From Saccharina japonica (Eukaryota > Sar > Phaeophyceae > Laminariales > Laminariaceae), in assembly GCA_008828725.1 (NCBI GenBank), contig MEHQ01002218.1:1-64000 (forward strand): a DNA stretch of 64,000 nucleotides, read 5' to 3'. The notes under the pieces were generated by a model that made no database searches, was not told the DNA's origin, and saw only the letters and a list, made by a program, of their open reading frames with translations. This document shows positions 10,601-21,003 of this stretch, one piece after another (the first letter of the stretch is position 1; every line of letters begins with the position of its first letter). The position numbers and the translations under genes were made by a program.

Positions 10601-11145
10601 TACTGTAAACACTAATGCTATTACACCGATATTGGGAGTTCCTCGTTTTTAGAACCCGGTCAGTCATAGATAAATTCGGCCGAAAAGTGCTACCGCAAAT
10701 ACTACAGAACTTACAGTTACAGCACTGCGTCATTAACGGCGCTGAAGATCGTTTCGGACGGTGAGTTAAGTCAGGCAGGATACCGTACACACCACCATGG
10801 CGCTAAAACTGAATATACAGGCGCGCTTGTATATACCTATTGTTACCGTCTCTCCGCTACGCTAACGACGACACAACCAGAAACAAAATAAAGCAAATCA
10901 ATATCTGTTTTTTGTCAGAAGTGCGAATTTCGGTCGGAAGTTTTCTCATTTTGATGGCCCCGCTAAAAGGTCTGTTGCTTCAATATGAAGATTCGCACGT
11001 TCTGCGAAAGTGTGCCTCAAAAATACGACACCTACTACGCTCACGCGCGATGCATATGTCAATATCGTCCGAGGTCAAGGTCCGACGTAAGGAAACCAAA
11101 AGCGCTTTTAGCTGCAAGTTTCTTGGTAATATATGGAAACAACGT
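10600..11145. other. No supported gene
   Basis: About 10610-10670 is a diverged relative of the 9553-9750 repeat (GGGAGTTCCTCG block). Nothing else recognised. Confidence 0.4.
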
Positions 11146-11149
11146 AACG

Positions 11150-11362
11150 AGCGCCCACCTGTTGTATTATAGGTGTCACTCTTAGGAGTAGGAACGGTAC
11201 TCTGTCTCGAAAGGGACGGGTGGTAAAGTGTCATATGACTAAGACAAGCAACAAATGACCCCCCCCGCCCCCCCTCCCAGCTCCGTCTCGAAAGGGATGC
11301 GTGGTCAATGGTCAAATGACTAAGGCAAGCAACAAATGAGTACGCCCCCCCCCCCCCTCCCA
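11150..11362 (+). repeat. Family P repeat with poly-C end (partly duplicated)
   Basis: Contains TCTCGAAAGGGATGCGTGG, GGTCAAATGACTAAGGCAAG, then CAACAAATGAGTACG followed by a C14 run. An imperfect first half (11205-11270) duplicates this order and also ends in a C-rich stretch. At least eight more copies are in the window. Confidence 0.75.
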
Positions 11363-11409
11363 ACTAGAAATAGCCAAACAAGTAAGTCAGTACGACCTAT
11401 GTAGACATA

Positions 11410-12175
11410 CGTTGTGGGGATGCAAGAGTGGTGGGAGAAAGAGGCGGGGGGAATAGGATGCAAACTTGGAGAATGCGCATGGATACTAGGGGGAAAGAGG
11501 AAGGGACGAAATAGCAAGAATAGGGGAGCGAGGGGGGGTAGGGCTCTAGGGCTCTCTGTCAAAAAATACCTGTGTGGCTTAATAGAGACGACCAAAGACA
11601 TTAAAATCGACGAAAGCATATGGATAAAAGTACCACGGGAGCGGGGAGCGAAATGTTATTTCTTGGGGGACGTATACATATATATGCCCCCTGCGTCGAA
11701 GACTACAGTAAAAGAGATACAGGAGAACTTTAAAAAGTAGCCGTGAGTGTACACAAGTACAAAAGGCAAGGAGAAGTAGTACTACTGTATAGTGGGAGAT
11801 TTTGATTCAAGAATTGGAAAGACAAGCAACCCGAATAAGAACATTGGACAATACGGGGAGATGGCAAACAATAAGAATGGGGCAGAGGTGTTGAGGTACG
11901 GGATGCCGACGTTAAACGATAGAGTCAAAAAGCCAGCGCCAAAATGAACTAGACAGTGCACACAAAAGAAAGCCCCATGTTTTACTTTATAGTGGTAGAA
12001 AATGGAAGTATAAAATAAACGGGAGTATGTGTATGCGCAGGGCACGTGGGAACTACGGGTCACTGGACAGAGAGTCACACGGACGAGATTTATCGCAAAA
12101 TAGGCACGGTAGAAAATTATAAAGATGGAAAATATACGTACTCGTATGAACTAAAAGTCAACTATATTTCGTATG
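11410..12175 (+). pseudogene. Decayed LINE-type AP endonuclease fragment
   Basis: The plus strand encodes, with frame changes, KIDESIWIKVPRERGAKCYF, a MPPASKTTVKEIQENFKK block, then GDFDSRIGKTSNPNKNIGQY and NDRVKKPAPK. A G-D-F-N/D-x-R-I-G motif followed by N-x-x-x-G is characteristic of the apurinic endonuclease domain of non-LTR retrotransposons. A stop interrupts it near 11945, and downstream T-x-D-H-like sequence is lost in frame. No reverse transcriptase follows. The element is dead and its clade cannot be set from this piece. Confidence 0.7.
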
Positions 12176-12745
12176 CAACATGCAGCTAGTAACCACTGAC
12201 AGTTTTAGACCCCGGGCAGGTTCACCCGGGAGCGGGGGGCAGACCTGTGGTAAGCAGGGTGCACCATCAGTACATCCCCGGGTTTCCAAAGTAGGTACTG
12301 TATACATCCTATAATATGACATGTCTTAAATCAGACAACTTGCGCGTTTGCCATATATATCGTAGACATCACCGGCCTGCCGTGAAAGTTGATGAAGGGC
12401 CAACCGACGGTAGCCACAGGAAGACCATCCCACAACACAGCGAGCAGTTACGGTACGCGTGGACAGGTGAGGGAGACTTATCACGTGGCGTCGCACAAGT
12501 CGGAAATGCGCTTGATTCAAACGGCGATGGCAAAAGGCAATGCATGCTCCCTCCTCCGCCCCGCCTATTCATGAGAGACTCGGCATGCCGTCATTTTCCG
12601 CAAGAGGGACAACTCAAACCTCGGACGGATCATTACTTCCTCCTTTTTATGATCTAGATCTTCCAGGAAAGATAAATTCCTGATCTGTATGATCTGTGTT
12701 ATCTGTATGATCTAGCACGTGGTGCCCGGTGATAGAGCCATAGCA
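12176..12745. other. No supported gene
   Basis: The only regularity seen is a short TGATCTGTATGATCTG microsatellite near 12685-12715, of the kind found as a longer array at 47100-47335. Confidence 0.4.
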
Positions 12746-12747
12746 TC

Positions 12748-12890
12748 GACGCGTGCTTGCGATAGATGGTAGCACTTCTTAATCCATCTGAAACGTTCTC
12801 TGAATGGATGGATTCCTTAACCCAAAACCTTTGGCCTTTCATTCTTCTTGTGGTGTCGCAATATCGCTCGTTGTGTCCTGAAACCATTCA
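12748..12890 (+). mobile_element. Truncated MITE-1
   Basis: The left terminus, GACGCGTGCTTGCGATAGAT then GGTAGCAC, is followed by the MITE-1 interior TTCTGAATGG...CCTTAACCCAAAA. It is cut off before the right terminus, next to MITE-6. Confidence 0.6.
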
Positions 12891-12909
12891 GAACTGAAAC
12901 AAATATCGA

Positions 12910-13181
12910 CTGGTGCTACGGTAGGGGGGTCGCTTTTAAGTCCATTATTTTCAGCGGATGAGAGCCACTCCGCCGAGTGGCCACCATATTTCTTCGCGTT
13001 TTTTTTTTTTCTCAAGTATTAACGCTTTACGTTTTCGAGATATGCACCACCATGGCATGCTTCCTACTCTGCGACAACAACTTATTCCTGCGTCCAGTTT
13101 TGAGTGAGGTACAGCGCCACTCGCCCGAGTGGAGTAAACGTGGTAGTGAAAATTAGGCTTCCCCCTCTACCGTAGCACCAG
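12910..13181 (+). mobile_element. MITE-6 (CTGGTGCTACGGTAGGGG termini)
   Basis: A 272-bp element with inverted termini CTGGTGCTACGGTAGGGGGG and CCCCCTCTACCGTAGCACCAG (the last 20 bases complement the first with one indel). The flanks TCGA and TCTA may be a diverged 4-bp target duplication. Two subterminal palindromes, CCACTCCGCCGAGTGG and CCACTCGCCCGAGTGG, sit near 12968 and 13111. The terminal core is shared with MITE-1 and MITE-2. Confidence 0.7.
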
Positions 13182-13189
13182 TCTAATCC

Positions 13190-13250
13190 CAGACTAATTC
13201 CAAGTAGTTTGTCCCCGAATACGTGGGACCAGTTCTTAAGGGTTTAACCC
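13190..13250 (+). mobile_element. piggyBac-like foldback MITE fragment
   Basis: CTAATTCCAAGTAGTTTGTC...GTGGGACCAGTTCTTAAGGG, part of the family whose best copy is at 55742-55830. The left terminus is missing. Confidence 0.5.
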
Positions 13251-14690
13251 ATGGACGTTTTCTTCGTGGATGGGGTAGCACGTTCATTTTCCTCCAAGAA
13301 AACCACACGGTAGGCCTCGACTAGGCCTACCACTCGGCAGTGGGCAATATCGTGTACCTCTGCTGTGCCCGGCGCAGCTATGCACGTCAAGCTGGGGTAC
13401 TTGAAAGTGAGCATCTATCTCTCTCCTGTACTCTTGCCTCTTGTGGCAAATAAACGTCGGTAGAGCCCATGACTATTATTAAAAGGATAATTCCGTCGGT
13501 CGCCAACAAAACCTCATGTTTCTTCTTTTCTGTACTTTGCTTAGAAATATTATGCATTTTGCAAGTGACTTGCTATTATTAGTATAGAGCTCCTCAAGTG
13601 ACGACCCTCAGAAAACTCTTGTCAACATGGTGCACCTCTGCCGCAGCATGCGTCCATCTGCATCGCCTACCACAGGTTTCCTGGGGGGGGGTGGATACGT
13701 ACGATCTAATGGGCAGGGCAGAAATCTAAGATGGGCTCTCGTGTCCGTTCTGCGTCTATGCACCTACTTTCTTCCGTACCAGCCAGCCCCCGACAGACAG
13801 ACGTAACACGTTTCTCCCGCTGTGTGAGTATAGCGCATGGGAGGACCAGTCACATCCATGGATGGGTGTTTCGTTGACCGGTTGCCTCTAGTTTCCGTAC
13901 CCCCAAGGAACGTTGTATAACCTCGGTTTGGATGTTAGCGCTACGGCACACAAAAGCAAGCCAAGGCTGCCAAAACGCTGTTGTTGTATATGTGCTACTG
14001 CTGCGAAAGCCAAATGTGCAGGTCCTGGCACTAACCTCTGACAGCGGCAGATAGGTGAGGAATTACATTATCTTCTACTATGAACTAGATATATGCTGAT
14101 CTCTGTCCGGAGTGTGGAAGTTATCCAACAGTAGTGGAGGCTGCCCCATTCGTTTATTCTAGGCTCTTCGCTTAACCCTCTCGGGGCTTGAGTGGGAAAA
14201 ATCGACCGTAAAAAGTGTCGATTACAGCAACGGCCACTGCAAGGTTGGAGGATGATAGATATTGGTGTCCAAGTTACAATCCAAGGAGTTGTAGGGCACG
14301 GCCGCAAGTTGATGCACCTGCACTGCTCGACATAAGCTGCTCGTAGAGGATCGATAGCACTAAACGTCCTCGTGTTTTTCTCGGGGCCTCAAAGGGGTCT
14401 ATTCTTCGCGCCCAAAAAACTGACAACGAAAGCACAATCCGATGAACAAATCCCAAGGCCTACGTGAGTACGAACAACATCGTAAACCACAAGTTGCATT
14501 TCAACGATGTTTTGCGATGCTGGCATTAATAATTCCCTCCGTTAGTTGAGGAGCCGCCTCTCACCCCCCCGGTCAGCCGAAAATGGTTCGGCCAAACAGT
14601 GCTATACCCCTACACCACAAAATTGTGCTTCAACGATGTTGGGACAACAACAGCAGTTTTTGCAAAAGCGTATTGCCACCTTATAGGTTT
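13250..14690. other. MITE-1 right half near 13500-13654, otherwise nothing supported
   Basis: 13575-13654 reads TATAGAGCTCCTCAAGTGAC...GGTGCACCTCTGCCGCAGCATGCGTC, a MITE-1 right end. A G9 run is near 13683. The remainder has no recognised gene. Confidence 0.45.
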
Positions 14691-14696
14691 GGTGGC

Positions 14697-14970
14697 TTAT
14701 TTTCTGAGCTCCTCGCATGAGCTCAATTTTTATCAACCCGAAACGTGGATTCGAAAAACTTTGTTTGCGCAACCCAACAATGGTTATATAAACATACGTA
14801 GTATGCGCTACGGAGTCTTGACAAAAAACAAATATAATGGTTAAAAAAACGATATACGCGTACTAACCGGTCGTTTAGTCACTCTAGGGCCTCAATCGGC
14901 CAGAACAAATCTTGCCTCAAGGAAAAAACTAACTGATACGTACCCCTAAATACCGTGGGGTGAGTCTCAA
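14697..14970 (-). mobile_element. MITE-2-like fragment
   Basis: TTTCTGAGCTCCTCGCATGAGCTCAA, ACCCGAAACGTGG and TTTGCGCAACCCAAC are in the reverse order of MITE-2 copy 1. A CCCCTAAATACCGTGGGGTGAGTC terminus lies at about 14943-14970. It is diverged and incomplete. Confidence 0.5.
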
Positions 14971-15062
14971 GTTAATTGAGGGCCCCAAAGTTAGTCTGGA
15001 ATATTTTTGGGCTAAACAGTAGTGCTACTCGCGCACTCCTACCGCATCAAAACGCGTCACGA

Positions 15063-17372
15063 CTACTCGTACGAAGTACTATTAATAGGCGTTTTGCCCA
15101 GGGCTCTCTCGCTCAACAACGCCGCGGCCTGGTCCAGCTGGCCGCAATCCTTGCACGCCTTCACGGCCGCGTTCACGCTCCCGACGCACGGAGCGATCCC
15201 CGCCCCAGGCATCTCCCTCAAAAGAGCCACCGCCTCCGCCCACTGGCCGCCGTCCCCACAAGCCGTGATGGCCGCGTTGTAGCATTTTTTGGTAGGGGCG
15301 ACGCCGGCGGCGGGCATCTCCCTGAGCAGCGTAACCGCCTGCCGCCACTCGCGACTGTCGCCGCAGGCCATGATGGTCACGGAGTAGCTCCCCGCGCTGG
15401 GGGCGATGCCCCCCCTCACGCTGGCGATTTCTCTCAGCAGGTCGACGGCCTCGCGCCACCGGCCGCAGTTCCCGCAGGCCGAGATTGCGGCTCGGTAGCT
15501 CTTCTCGGAGAGGGCGATCCCCGCCTTGGGCATCTCCCGCAGAAGCTCCAACGCTAGCTTCCACTCGCCGGAGCTCCCGCAAGCCGCCATGGCCGACCGG
15601 TAGCACTTGTCGTTGGGCGGCACCCCCATCGTGGGCATCTTTCTCAGCAAGGCTACCGCCTCCTTCCACTGCCCGCTGTGCCCGCACTTCGTGATCGCCA
15701 TGCTGTAGCTTCCGACGCTTTCCGGTATCTCCTCCCCGGACATTTCCTTCAAGCGAGACACCGCCTCCTCGCACTCGCCCCCCGCTTCCTTAGACTCGTT
15801 CCCCGCCTCCTTAGACCCAACCCCCGTTACGCATGCCTCGCTATCGCCAGATAACATATCTGGGCGGTCCCCACCTCCATGTGAAGGATCGGCAACGGTC
15901 ATGGCCGTCATCTCCGTCAACAGGGCGCGGCACCGCCTCCACTTTCCGGCGTACCCGTTCGTCGGACTCAAGAACGAGTCGAAGATTGCGATCCTGTCGG
16001 CGGCGACGACACTCATCACCACCGACATCTCCTTGAGCAGCGCTACCGTGACCTCCCACTGTCCCGCCTGGCCGCAAGCCCTCACCGCAGCGCTGTAGCT
16101 CTCGATGTTCACGGTGACCCCGGCGGTGGCTTCCATCTCCCGGAAGAGAGCCACCGCTTGGCGCCACTGCCCGCCGTCCCCGCAAGCCTTGATGGCGACA
16201 TTGAAGCTTCTCACGGTGGGCGTCACCCCCGCCTCGCCCATACCCCTCAGGAGGGCCACCGTCGTTTCCCACTCCCCGACGTGGCAGCACGCCGTCATCG
16301 CCGCGTTATAGCTCCCCACGTTGGGGGTGACTCGCGGAGCATCCAACATCTGATTCAGCAGGTCTAGCGCTAGCCGCCACTCCCCGCTACCCCCGCAGAC
16401 CGTGATGGCCTCGTTGTAGGTCAGTACGCTCGGGGTTATCCCCACCTTCGGCATTTCCCTCAACAGCGTCATGACTAGCTCTCCCTGGCCGCAGTTCCCG
16501 CACACCTTGACCGCGAGCTCGTAGCTCGCTCTGTTCGGTGCGACCCCGGCCCCCGGCATCTTTCTCAAGAGCGTCACGGCCTCCCGCCACCTTCGCCCTT
16601 TAGCGCAAGCGGAAAGGGCTGCGTTGTACGAGAGCAAGTCGGGGCGCACGCCAACTTGGCGCATGCGGCCGAGGAGATCAAGCGCCTGCTCCCACTTCCC
16701 GACCTCTTCGTAGCTCCGCAGCAGAGCGTCAAACATGCGCGTACCGACGGCACGAGAACCGACGACCGGACGAGCAGCAGCAGCAGCAGCAACAGGCGCG
16801 GGACCATCGTCAACACCGGCATCCACCACTCCATCGACCTTCACATTTGTTCGCGCCCGTACCGATCCCAATACCCCACCTGATTTTCCCTCGACGTTCA
16901 CCCTCCCTTCTACGATATTTCGGATTCGCCTTTCGGCTGGACGTGCCAGGAGGGAAACAGACAGCTTCCGACGGCGAGCGCCCCCCGCACCATATCCCAC
17001 CAACATGTTATCCGCAACTGCGCCAGAACCGCGCCCTTGCGACGCTCGCCGCGACGCTTGTAGCGACGCTCGCCTATCTATCGCCCCCTCTCTACGATCG
17101 AGCGGCGGCGCGTTAGCCAGGAAGGTAGGGCGCTCGTCGCGACCAGAGAACACCGCAGCAGGAAAGAACCGACGGCTCTTTTTCTCCTTGGCTTTCGATG
17201 CCATGGAGAAGGCCCTTGTCGCCTGCGCTGAGCCTTTCGCTGAGCCTTTTGCGGCGCTTTCCGCGATGCTTTTCGCGACGCGAGCAGCGTTTGGAGTGAT
17301 TATGAACGCCATGGTGTCGCCGCCGCGGCTGGGGTGAGCTTTGATCTCCTGGGCGATTCGAGAACGAAGCAA
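15063..17372 (-). CDS. Pentatricopeptide repeat (PPR) protein, organelle-targeted, single exon
   Basis: A 769-residue open frame; an in-frame second Met at residue 21 (17312) begins MAFIITPNAARVAKSIAESA, a basic, amphipathic, Ala/Ser/Arg-rich stretch like a mitochondrial presequence, and is my preferred start. Residues about 60-205 are a low-complexity basic linker. From about 213 to 755 run some 14 PPR units of about 35 residues with the pattern G-x-W-x-x-A-x-x-L-L-R-E-M-P-x-A-G-V-x-P-x-x-x-S-Y-x-x-A-I-x-A-C-G. One unit region (about 455-535) is degenerate and carries an Asp/Glu/Gly insert. PPR proteins bind organellar RNA one base per repeat; no C-terminal DYW or SMR domain is visible, so editing or nuclease activity is not suggested. 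No intron is needed. High GC sets it apart from its flanks. The last nine codons include the palindrome CTATTAATAG. Confidence 0.9.
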   Translation of the reverse strand: MLRSRIAQEIKAHPSRGGDTMAFIITPNAARVAKSIAESAAKGSAKGSAQATRAFSMASKAKEKKSRRFFPAAVFSGRDERPTFLANAPPLDRREGAIDRRASLQASRRASQGRGSGAVADNMLVGYGAGGARRRKLSVSLLARPAERRIRNIVEGRVNVEGKSGGVLGSVRARTNVKVDGVVDAGVDDGPAPVAAAAAARPVVGSRAVGTRMFDALLRSYEEVGKWEQALDLLGRMRQVGVRPDLLSYNAALSACAKGRRWREAVTLLRKMPGAGVAPNRASYELAVKVCGNCGQGELVMTLLREMPKVGITPSVLTYNEAITVCGGSGEWRLALDLLNQMLDAPRVTPNVGSYNAAMTACCHVGEWETTVALLRGMGEAGVTPTVRSFNVAIKACGDGGQWRQAVALFREMEATAGVTVNIESYSAAVRACGQAGQWEVTVALLKEMSVVMSVVAADRIAIFDSFLSPTNGYAGKWRRCRALLTEMTAMTVADPSHGGGDRPDMLSGDSEACVTGVGSKEAGNESKEAGGECEEAVSRLKEMSGEEIPESVGSYSMAITKCGHSGQWKEAVALLRKMPTMGVPPNDKCYRSAMAACGSSGEWKLALELLREMPKAGIALSEKSYRAAISACGNCGRWREAVDLLREIASVRGGIAPSAGSYSVTIMACGDSREWRQAVTLLREMPAAGVAPTKKCYNAAITACGDGGQWAEAVALLREMPGAGIAPCVGSVNAAVKACKDCGQLDQAAALLSERALGKTPINSTSYE
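15079..15088. repeat. CTATTAATAG palindrome in the PPR 3' coding end
   Basis: One of seven exact copies in the window. It encodes the Ile-Asn pair in the C-terminal TPINSTSYE; a 6-bp in-frame gain into CTAG would explain it. Confidence 0.6.
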
Positions 17373-18330
17373 ACAAGAGGTAACACAGAAGAGGTATCAC
17401 AGGAAAGCGGGAAAAGGGCAAAGTATCATCAGACTATTAATAGAAATGGCAATATCATACAAGAGCAAGAGCGGAAAGCAGGCGAACTGTGGAAAGGCAA
17501 GAGGAGATAGGGTAGCCCTGTTACATTTTTGGGATTACTCCGAATGAGGAGAAGAAAACAAAGCACACCACACGTGGACTAACCCCACGGTTTGAGAGTG
17601 TGCACAACGAGGAAAGGTACGGGAACCCCGCTGGTTGAGAGTGTGTATCGGTATACAGCCTGGCGAGCTAGATGGCTACAACTGCGCTGTGGAGACAAAG
17701 TACCAACCACGAGTGAGCGCCGGGGTACGGAATACGTAGTGCATATGCGTGTGGTTATTCGTTTATAGAAAGTGGGCGCACTCAAGAGTAAGAGCTTACA
17801 GTGAGAAGATTATGAATAGGCGTCAACACATTGACGATCTTGCCTCGGTGCGGGTGGGATTTTTGGCGCCGACTAGACCAAGAAATGGTTCCCCGTGTGG
17901 GAGCTTTGGACGTTTAAGAGGTTACGAGAAAAATGCACGATATGTTGTGACCGACACATGTTTTGCTTATGGTCGATAGTTGTTGGTACGCAGCGCACTC
18001 GTGATGCTCGTGGTGCAAATATCGCTGCGGTGGAAAACCGTCTCGCCGTCTGCAGTCTAGTGTTGTAGACATCGAACGAGAATCGAGTTCGATACGATAT
18101 CGATAAACCAGAAAAAACGAATCCATACGATGCCGGTGTTTTATACTGGTATATCAAAGCTCTCGTTCAGTATCTGCATACATGGTATGAAACACGAGCA
18201 TCTCAGGGGACGGGGAGGGCAAACGCTCTTCATTTTTCAAGCGTACGTATATTACGACGCCTTTTCTCCCAGAAACGGGTACGCAACTCCCCCGCACCAC
18301 CACATCGCTACTAATCGCCACCCTCCCCCG
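17373..18330. other. Upstream of the PPR gene; nothing further supported
   Basis: Probable promoter side of the PPR gene (transcribed leftwards), but no clear TATA or motif could be assigned. One CTATTAATAG palindrome is at 17434-17443. Confidence 0.4.
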
Positions 18331-18334
18331 TCCC

Positions 18335-18425
18335 GCCCCCTCTCGAAAGGGATGCGTGGTCAATGGCCAAATGACTAAGGCAAGCAACAAGCCGTGCACG
18401 ATATGAGTACACCCCCCCCCTTTCC
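18335..18425 (+). repeat. Family P repeat with poly-C end
   Basis: CTCTCGAAAGGGATGCGTGG, GGCCAAATGACTAAGGCAAG, then ATGAGTACA and a C-rich run, the same order and end as the other P copies. Confidence 0.7.
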
Positions 18426-18540
18426 CCCGTCTCCTCCCCAACTCCCCTATCCCCCCTCCCGCAACTTCCCTAGACCCCCCCAATCTCGTCGCCCGCCCCG
18501 GCCTCGTCGGCGAAAAGCCGACGTGATCCGTCCAGGAATT

Positions 18541-18872
18541 GTGGGGACGTCGGATATCAAATATCGAAATATCGATAGTTAATATATCGAAATATCGGCA
18601 TTTGATATACAGTGGGTACCCCGAGTTAAGAGTTAAGAGAATAGTACGGTTAAGAGAGACCGAATCGGCTGGATCCGCCACTAAACCTATATATTTCTCA
18701 CTGTGGATAAGAGAGAAAGCTATAATAGTTGAGAGAGCTGTTGTTGGCCTGGACCACACCTCTCGTAAGTCGGGGTACCCACTGTATTGAAAGTTTATAT
18801 ATCGGATGTCGAAATATCGATATTTGATATGTCGAAATATCGATATTTGATATCGAAATATCGATATTTGAT
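18541..18872. repeat. GATATCGATATTT-type palindromic array, split by a MITE
   Basis: Repeats of CGAAATATCGATATTTGATA at 18552-18608 and 18790-18872. The unit contains the palindromes ATATCGATAT and GATATC. The pogo-like MITE at 18610-18784 sits inside it. Confidence 0.75.
18610..18784 (+). mobile_element. pogo-like MITE-8
   Basis: A 175-bp element with termini CAGTGGGTACCCCGAGTTA and TAAGTCGGGGTACCCACTG, near-perfect inverted repeats flanked by TA on both sides. CAGTG-type termini with TA duplication are typical of the pogo/Tigger branch of Tc1-mariner. No transposase is present. Confidence 0.75.
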
Positions 18873-18879
18873 ACATCCC

Positions 18880-18937
18880 GTCATTCAGAAAACGTTTCAG
18901 CCAAAAAACGGTATATACCTCTGTCGTAGCACGCGTC
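18880..18937 (-). mobile_element. MITE-1 end fragment
   Basis: CATTCAGAAAACGTTTCAGCC followed by TACCTCTGTCGTAGCACGCGTC ending at 18937: the outer 60 bp of MITE-1 in reverse. Confidence 0.6.
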
Positions 18938-19045
18938 CTTCGCAGGTTTCACCTGCGGAGGCATCCTCTGTGGACCCAGCAACACGGGCTGCGTCTTTTG
19001 TGGTCGATGCCGTAATCGCAAAAAAAGAAGAAAAAAAAACGTTCT

Positions 19046-19215
19046 TAACCCTTTCAGAACTGCAAAACTTATCCCACACTACTTCCAAGTCATTTTTCGC
19101 CAAAAACGTGGGACCAGTTATTAACCCATTCAAAACTAAAAAAATGACCCACACTAATTCCGAGTAGTTTGTCACCCAAAAAGGTGGGACCAGTTCTTAA
19201 AGGGGTTGAGCCCCA
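19046..19215 (+). mobile_element. Two tandem piggyBac-like foldback MITE copies
   Basis: TTAACCCTTTCAGAACTG...CCCACACTACTTCCAAG...GTGGGACCAGTTATTAACCC is followed directly by a second copy ending GTGGGACCAGTTCTTAAAGGGG. The termini TTAACCC and GGGTTAA fit piggyBac-type CCC/GGG ends on TTAA. Confidence 0.6.
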
Positions 19216-20654
19216 AAGGGGTTTTAACCCCTTACAAAGTGGGAGTGCACTGTTGTGGGGGACAAAATCACTCGGAATTAGAGTCCTATTTAGGTTTATT
19301 ATCGGAGAGCTTTTTACCCCCAACTTGTTTCCGTATTTGTGGAATACGTTCCACGATTTGTAAAGTAATTTCCAAATACTTGGAAATTTAACAGATGGCA
19401 GAGTATCGGGAAAAGTTGGATTTCCAAAATTAGGAAATTCTGGGGGGGGGGGGAAGCTCTCGAAAAACTCTCCGATAATAACGGCCCTTGCACGCACTGC
19501 AGCCGGAGTAGAAGGGTTAAAAGTAGGGCTGGGCACTGGCTGACTGAGTCAGTTCTCCGGTCCAGCTGGACCGGAGACTCAGCAAGCATAATCCCAAAAG
19601 CGAAGCCCGATTTTCAAGATAATAGGCGTGACAAAAGTTGCCCCAGTTTTCAAGTTACTCAGCGTGACAGAAAAGTGACCCCCGGAAACCACACCACGGG
19701 TACCCCCTTGTCCCCTCGACCCTCGAAGCTCGTTCTTGGCGCACAGCAGCGGTGTCGCGACAGTTTTTGCACGCCTCGACAGCCAAGCACAGACCATGTG
19801 CCTCGGCCGAGTATCAGCATCTTGGTGAGCGCACGCCGAGCACAGCAGCACGCTCGCCGAGCACCCCTCCAGCAGACCCTGAGAAAAAACTGCGACCACT
19901 GGGAGTTCAACATTTATTACTACTATTTTTTAATAGGGGGTGGGGGTTCTTGATGGCTGTGGCCTGTGGCCCAGGCCACGACGGTTGCATGACATGAAAG
20001 CAAGCCACGACGCCTCGCCACCACGTGTATGAGTACATGCCACGCCAAGATCAACTGCTGTTGTTGTGGTCTGGCGCCGCGAAGAGACGCGCCGAGTGCG
20101 CTGTACTGGGCGTAGAACCCAAGCGTCCGAAGCCACGCTGGCTGCCTCTGGTCTGGCGGCGACGCGCCGGGTGCGCGCTCGAGTCGACCTGTCTTGGTAT
20201 TTTGTATTTTGACACAACGAAGACATCCGAGCGTTGACTGACTACTGCTGCTTGCTATCTGCTGCGCTGCTGCTGCTGCTGCTGCTCTTGAAAGTCTACG
20301 AGTACGGAGAGGCGCGCGCCGAGTGCGCTTCCCTTCGTGTCTAGGCCCGAGNCCTCGCCAGCCGACTGTAGTTTGGCGACGGAGAGACGCACCGATCGTC
20401 GGCTGGTCGTCGACGCGAAGCAACGTCGCTGTGTCACCATCCAACTCATCGATCGTGCTGCTGCTGCTGCTGTTGTTGGATGCTGCTGCTTGCTTGCTGC
20501 GTGGATAACATCTTGAATTTAAGACCATGCCATTTTTCGATCCGGTCAGATTTATGCACAAGTCAAGAGGCCGTTTCCTATGCGGTTCGATTTCGAGCTT
20601 CAGACTTTGTATTTTTCGATCTCAAACACGAAATGCACCGTCCTAGTATGTATG

Positions 20655-20960
20655 CAGTCCGATTGCGCAGTATACTCCGAGTATCGAGTGCATTTCGTAC
20701 TCCGAGTACTTGAGAGTATGAGAGTACTGGCGGCCTGAATACTCGGAGTACTTGGAGTATGAATCCCCAAATACTTGGAGTGCAAGGAGTACCCGCAGTA
20801 GTATCGGACCCCGAAATACTCCAAGTACAAGCAGTATCGAGAGTGTTCATACCCGAAATACTCCGAGTACGAGCACTATCCCGGAGTACGGTATTGAACC
20901 CGAAATACTTTGAGTACACGAAGTACCTGAAGTGTTATGTCTCCAATATACTCCTTACTT
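20655..20960. repeat. TACTCCGAGTA palindromic array
   Basis: Degenerate repeats of CCGAAATACTCCGAGTACGA and similar. The core TACTCCGAGTA or TACTCGGAGTA is self-complementary. Related arrays occur at 24000-24310, 32100-32720 and 33490-33880. Confidence 0.75.
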
Positions 20961-21003
20961 TATTCACTCCAAGGTACTCGGAGCATCATATTTCTGTGCA
21001 ACA

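Noticed and set aside
15082..15774. 230-codon minus-strand frame within the PPR gene
   Set aside because: Alternative frame of the same repeats; it lacks the PPR pattern, which is intact in the main frame.
16735..17337. 200-codon plus-strand frame opposite the PPR gene
   Set aside because: Antisense shadow of the high-GC PPR coding sequence.
19923..20561. 212-codon minus-strand frame
   Set aside because: Low-complexity CAG-rich interior of the hAT-like element, crossing an N; no domain.
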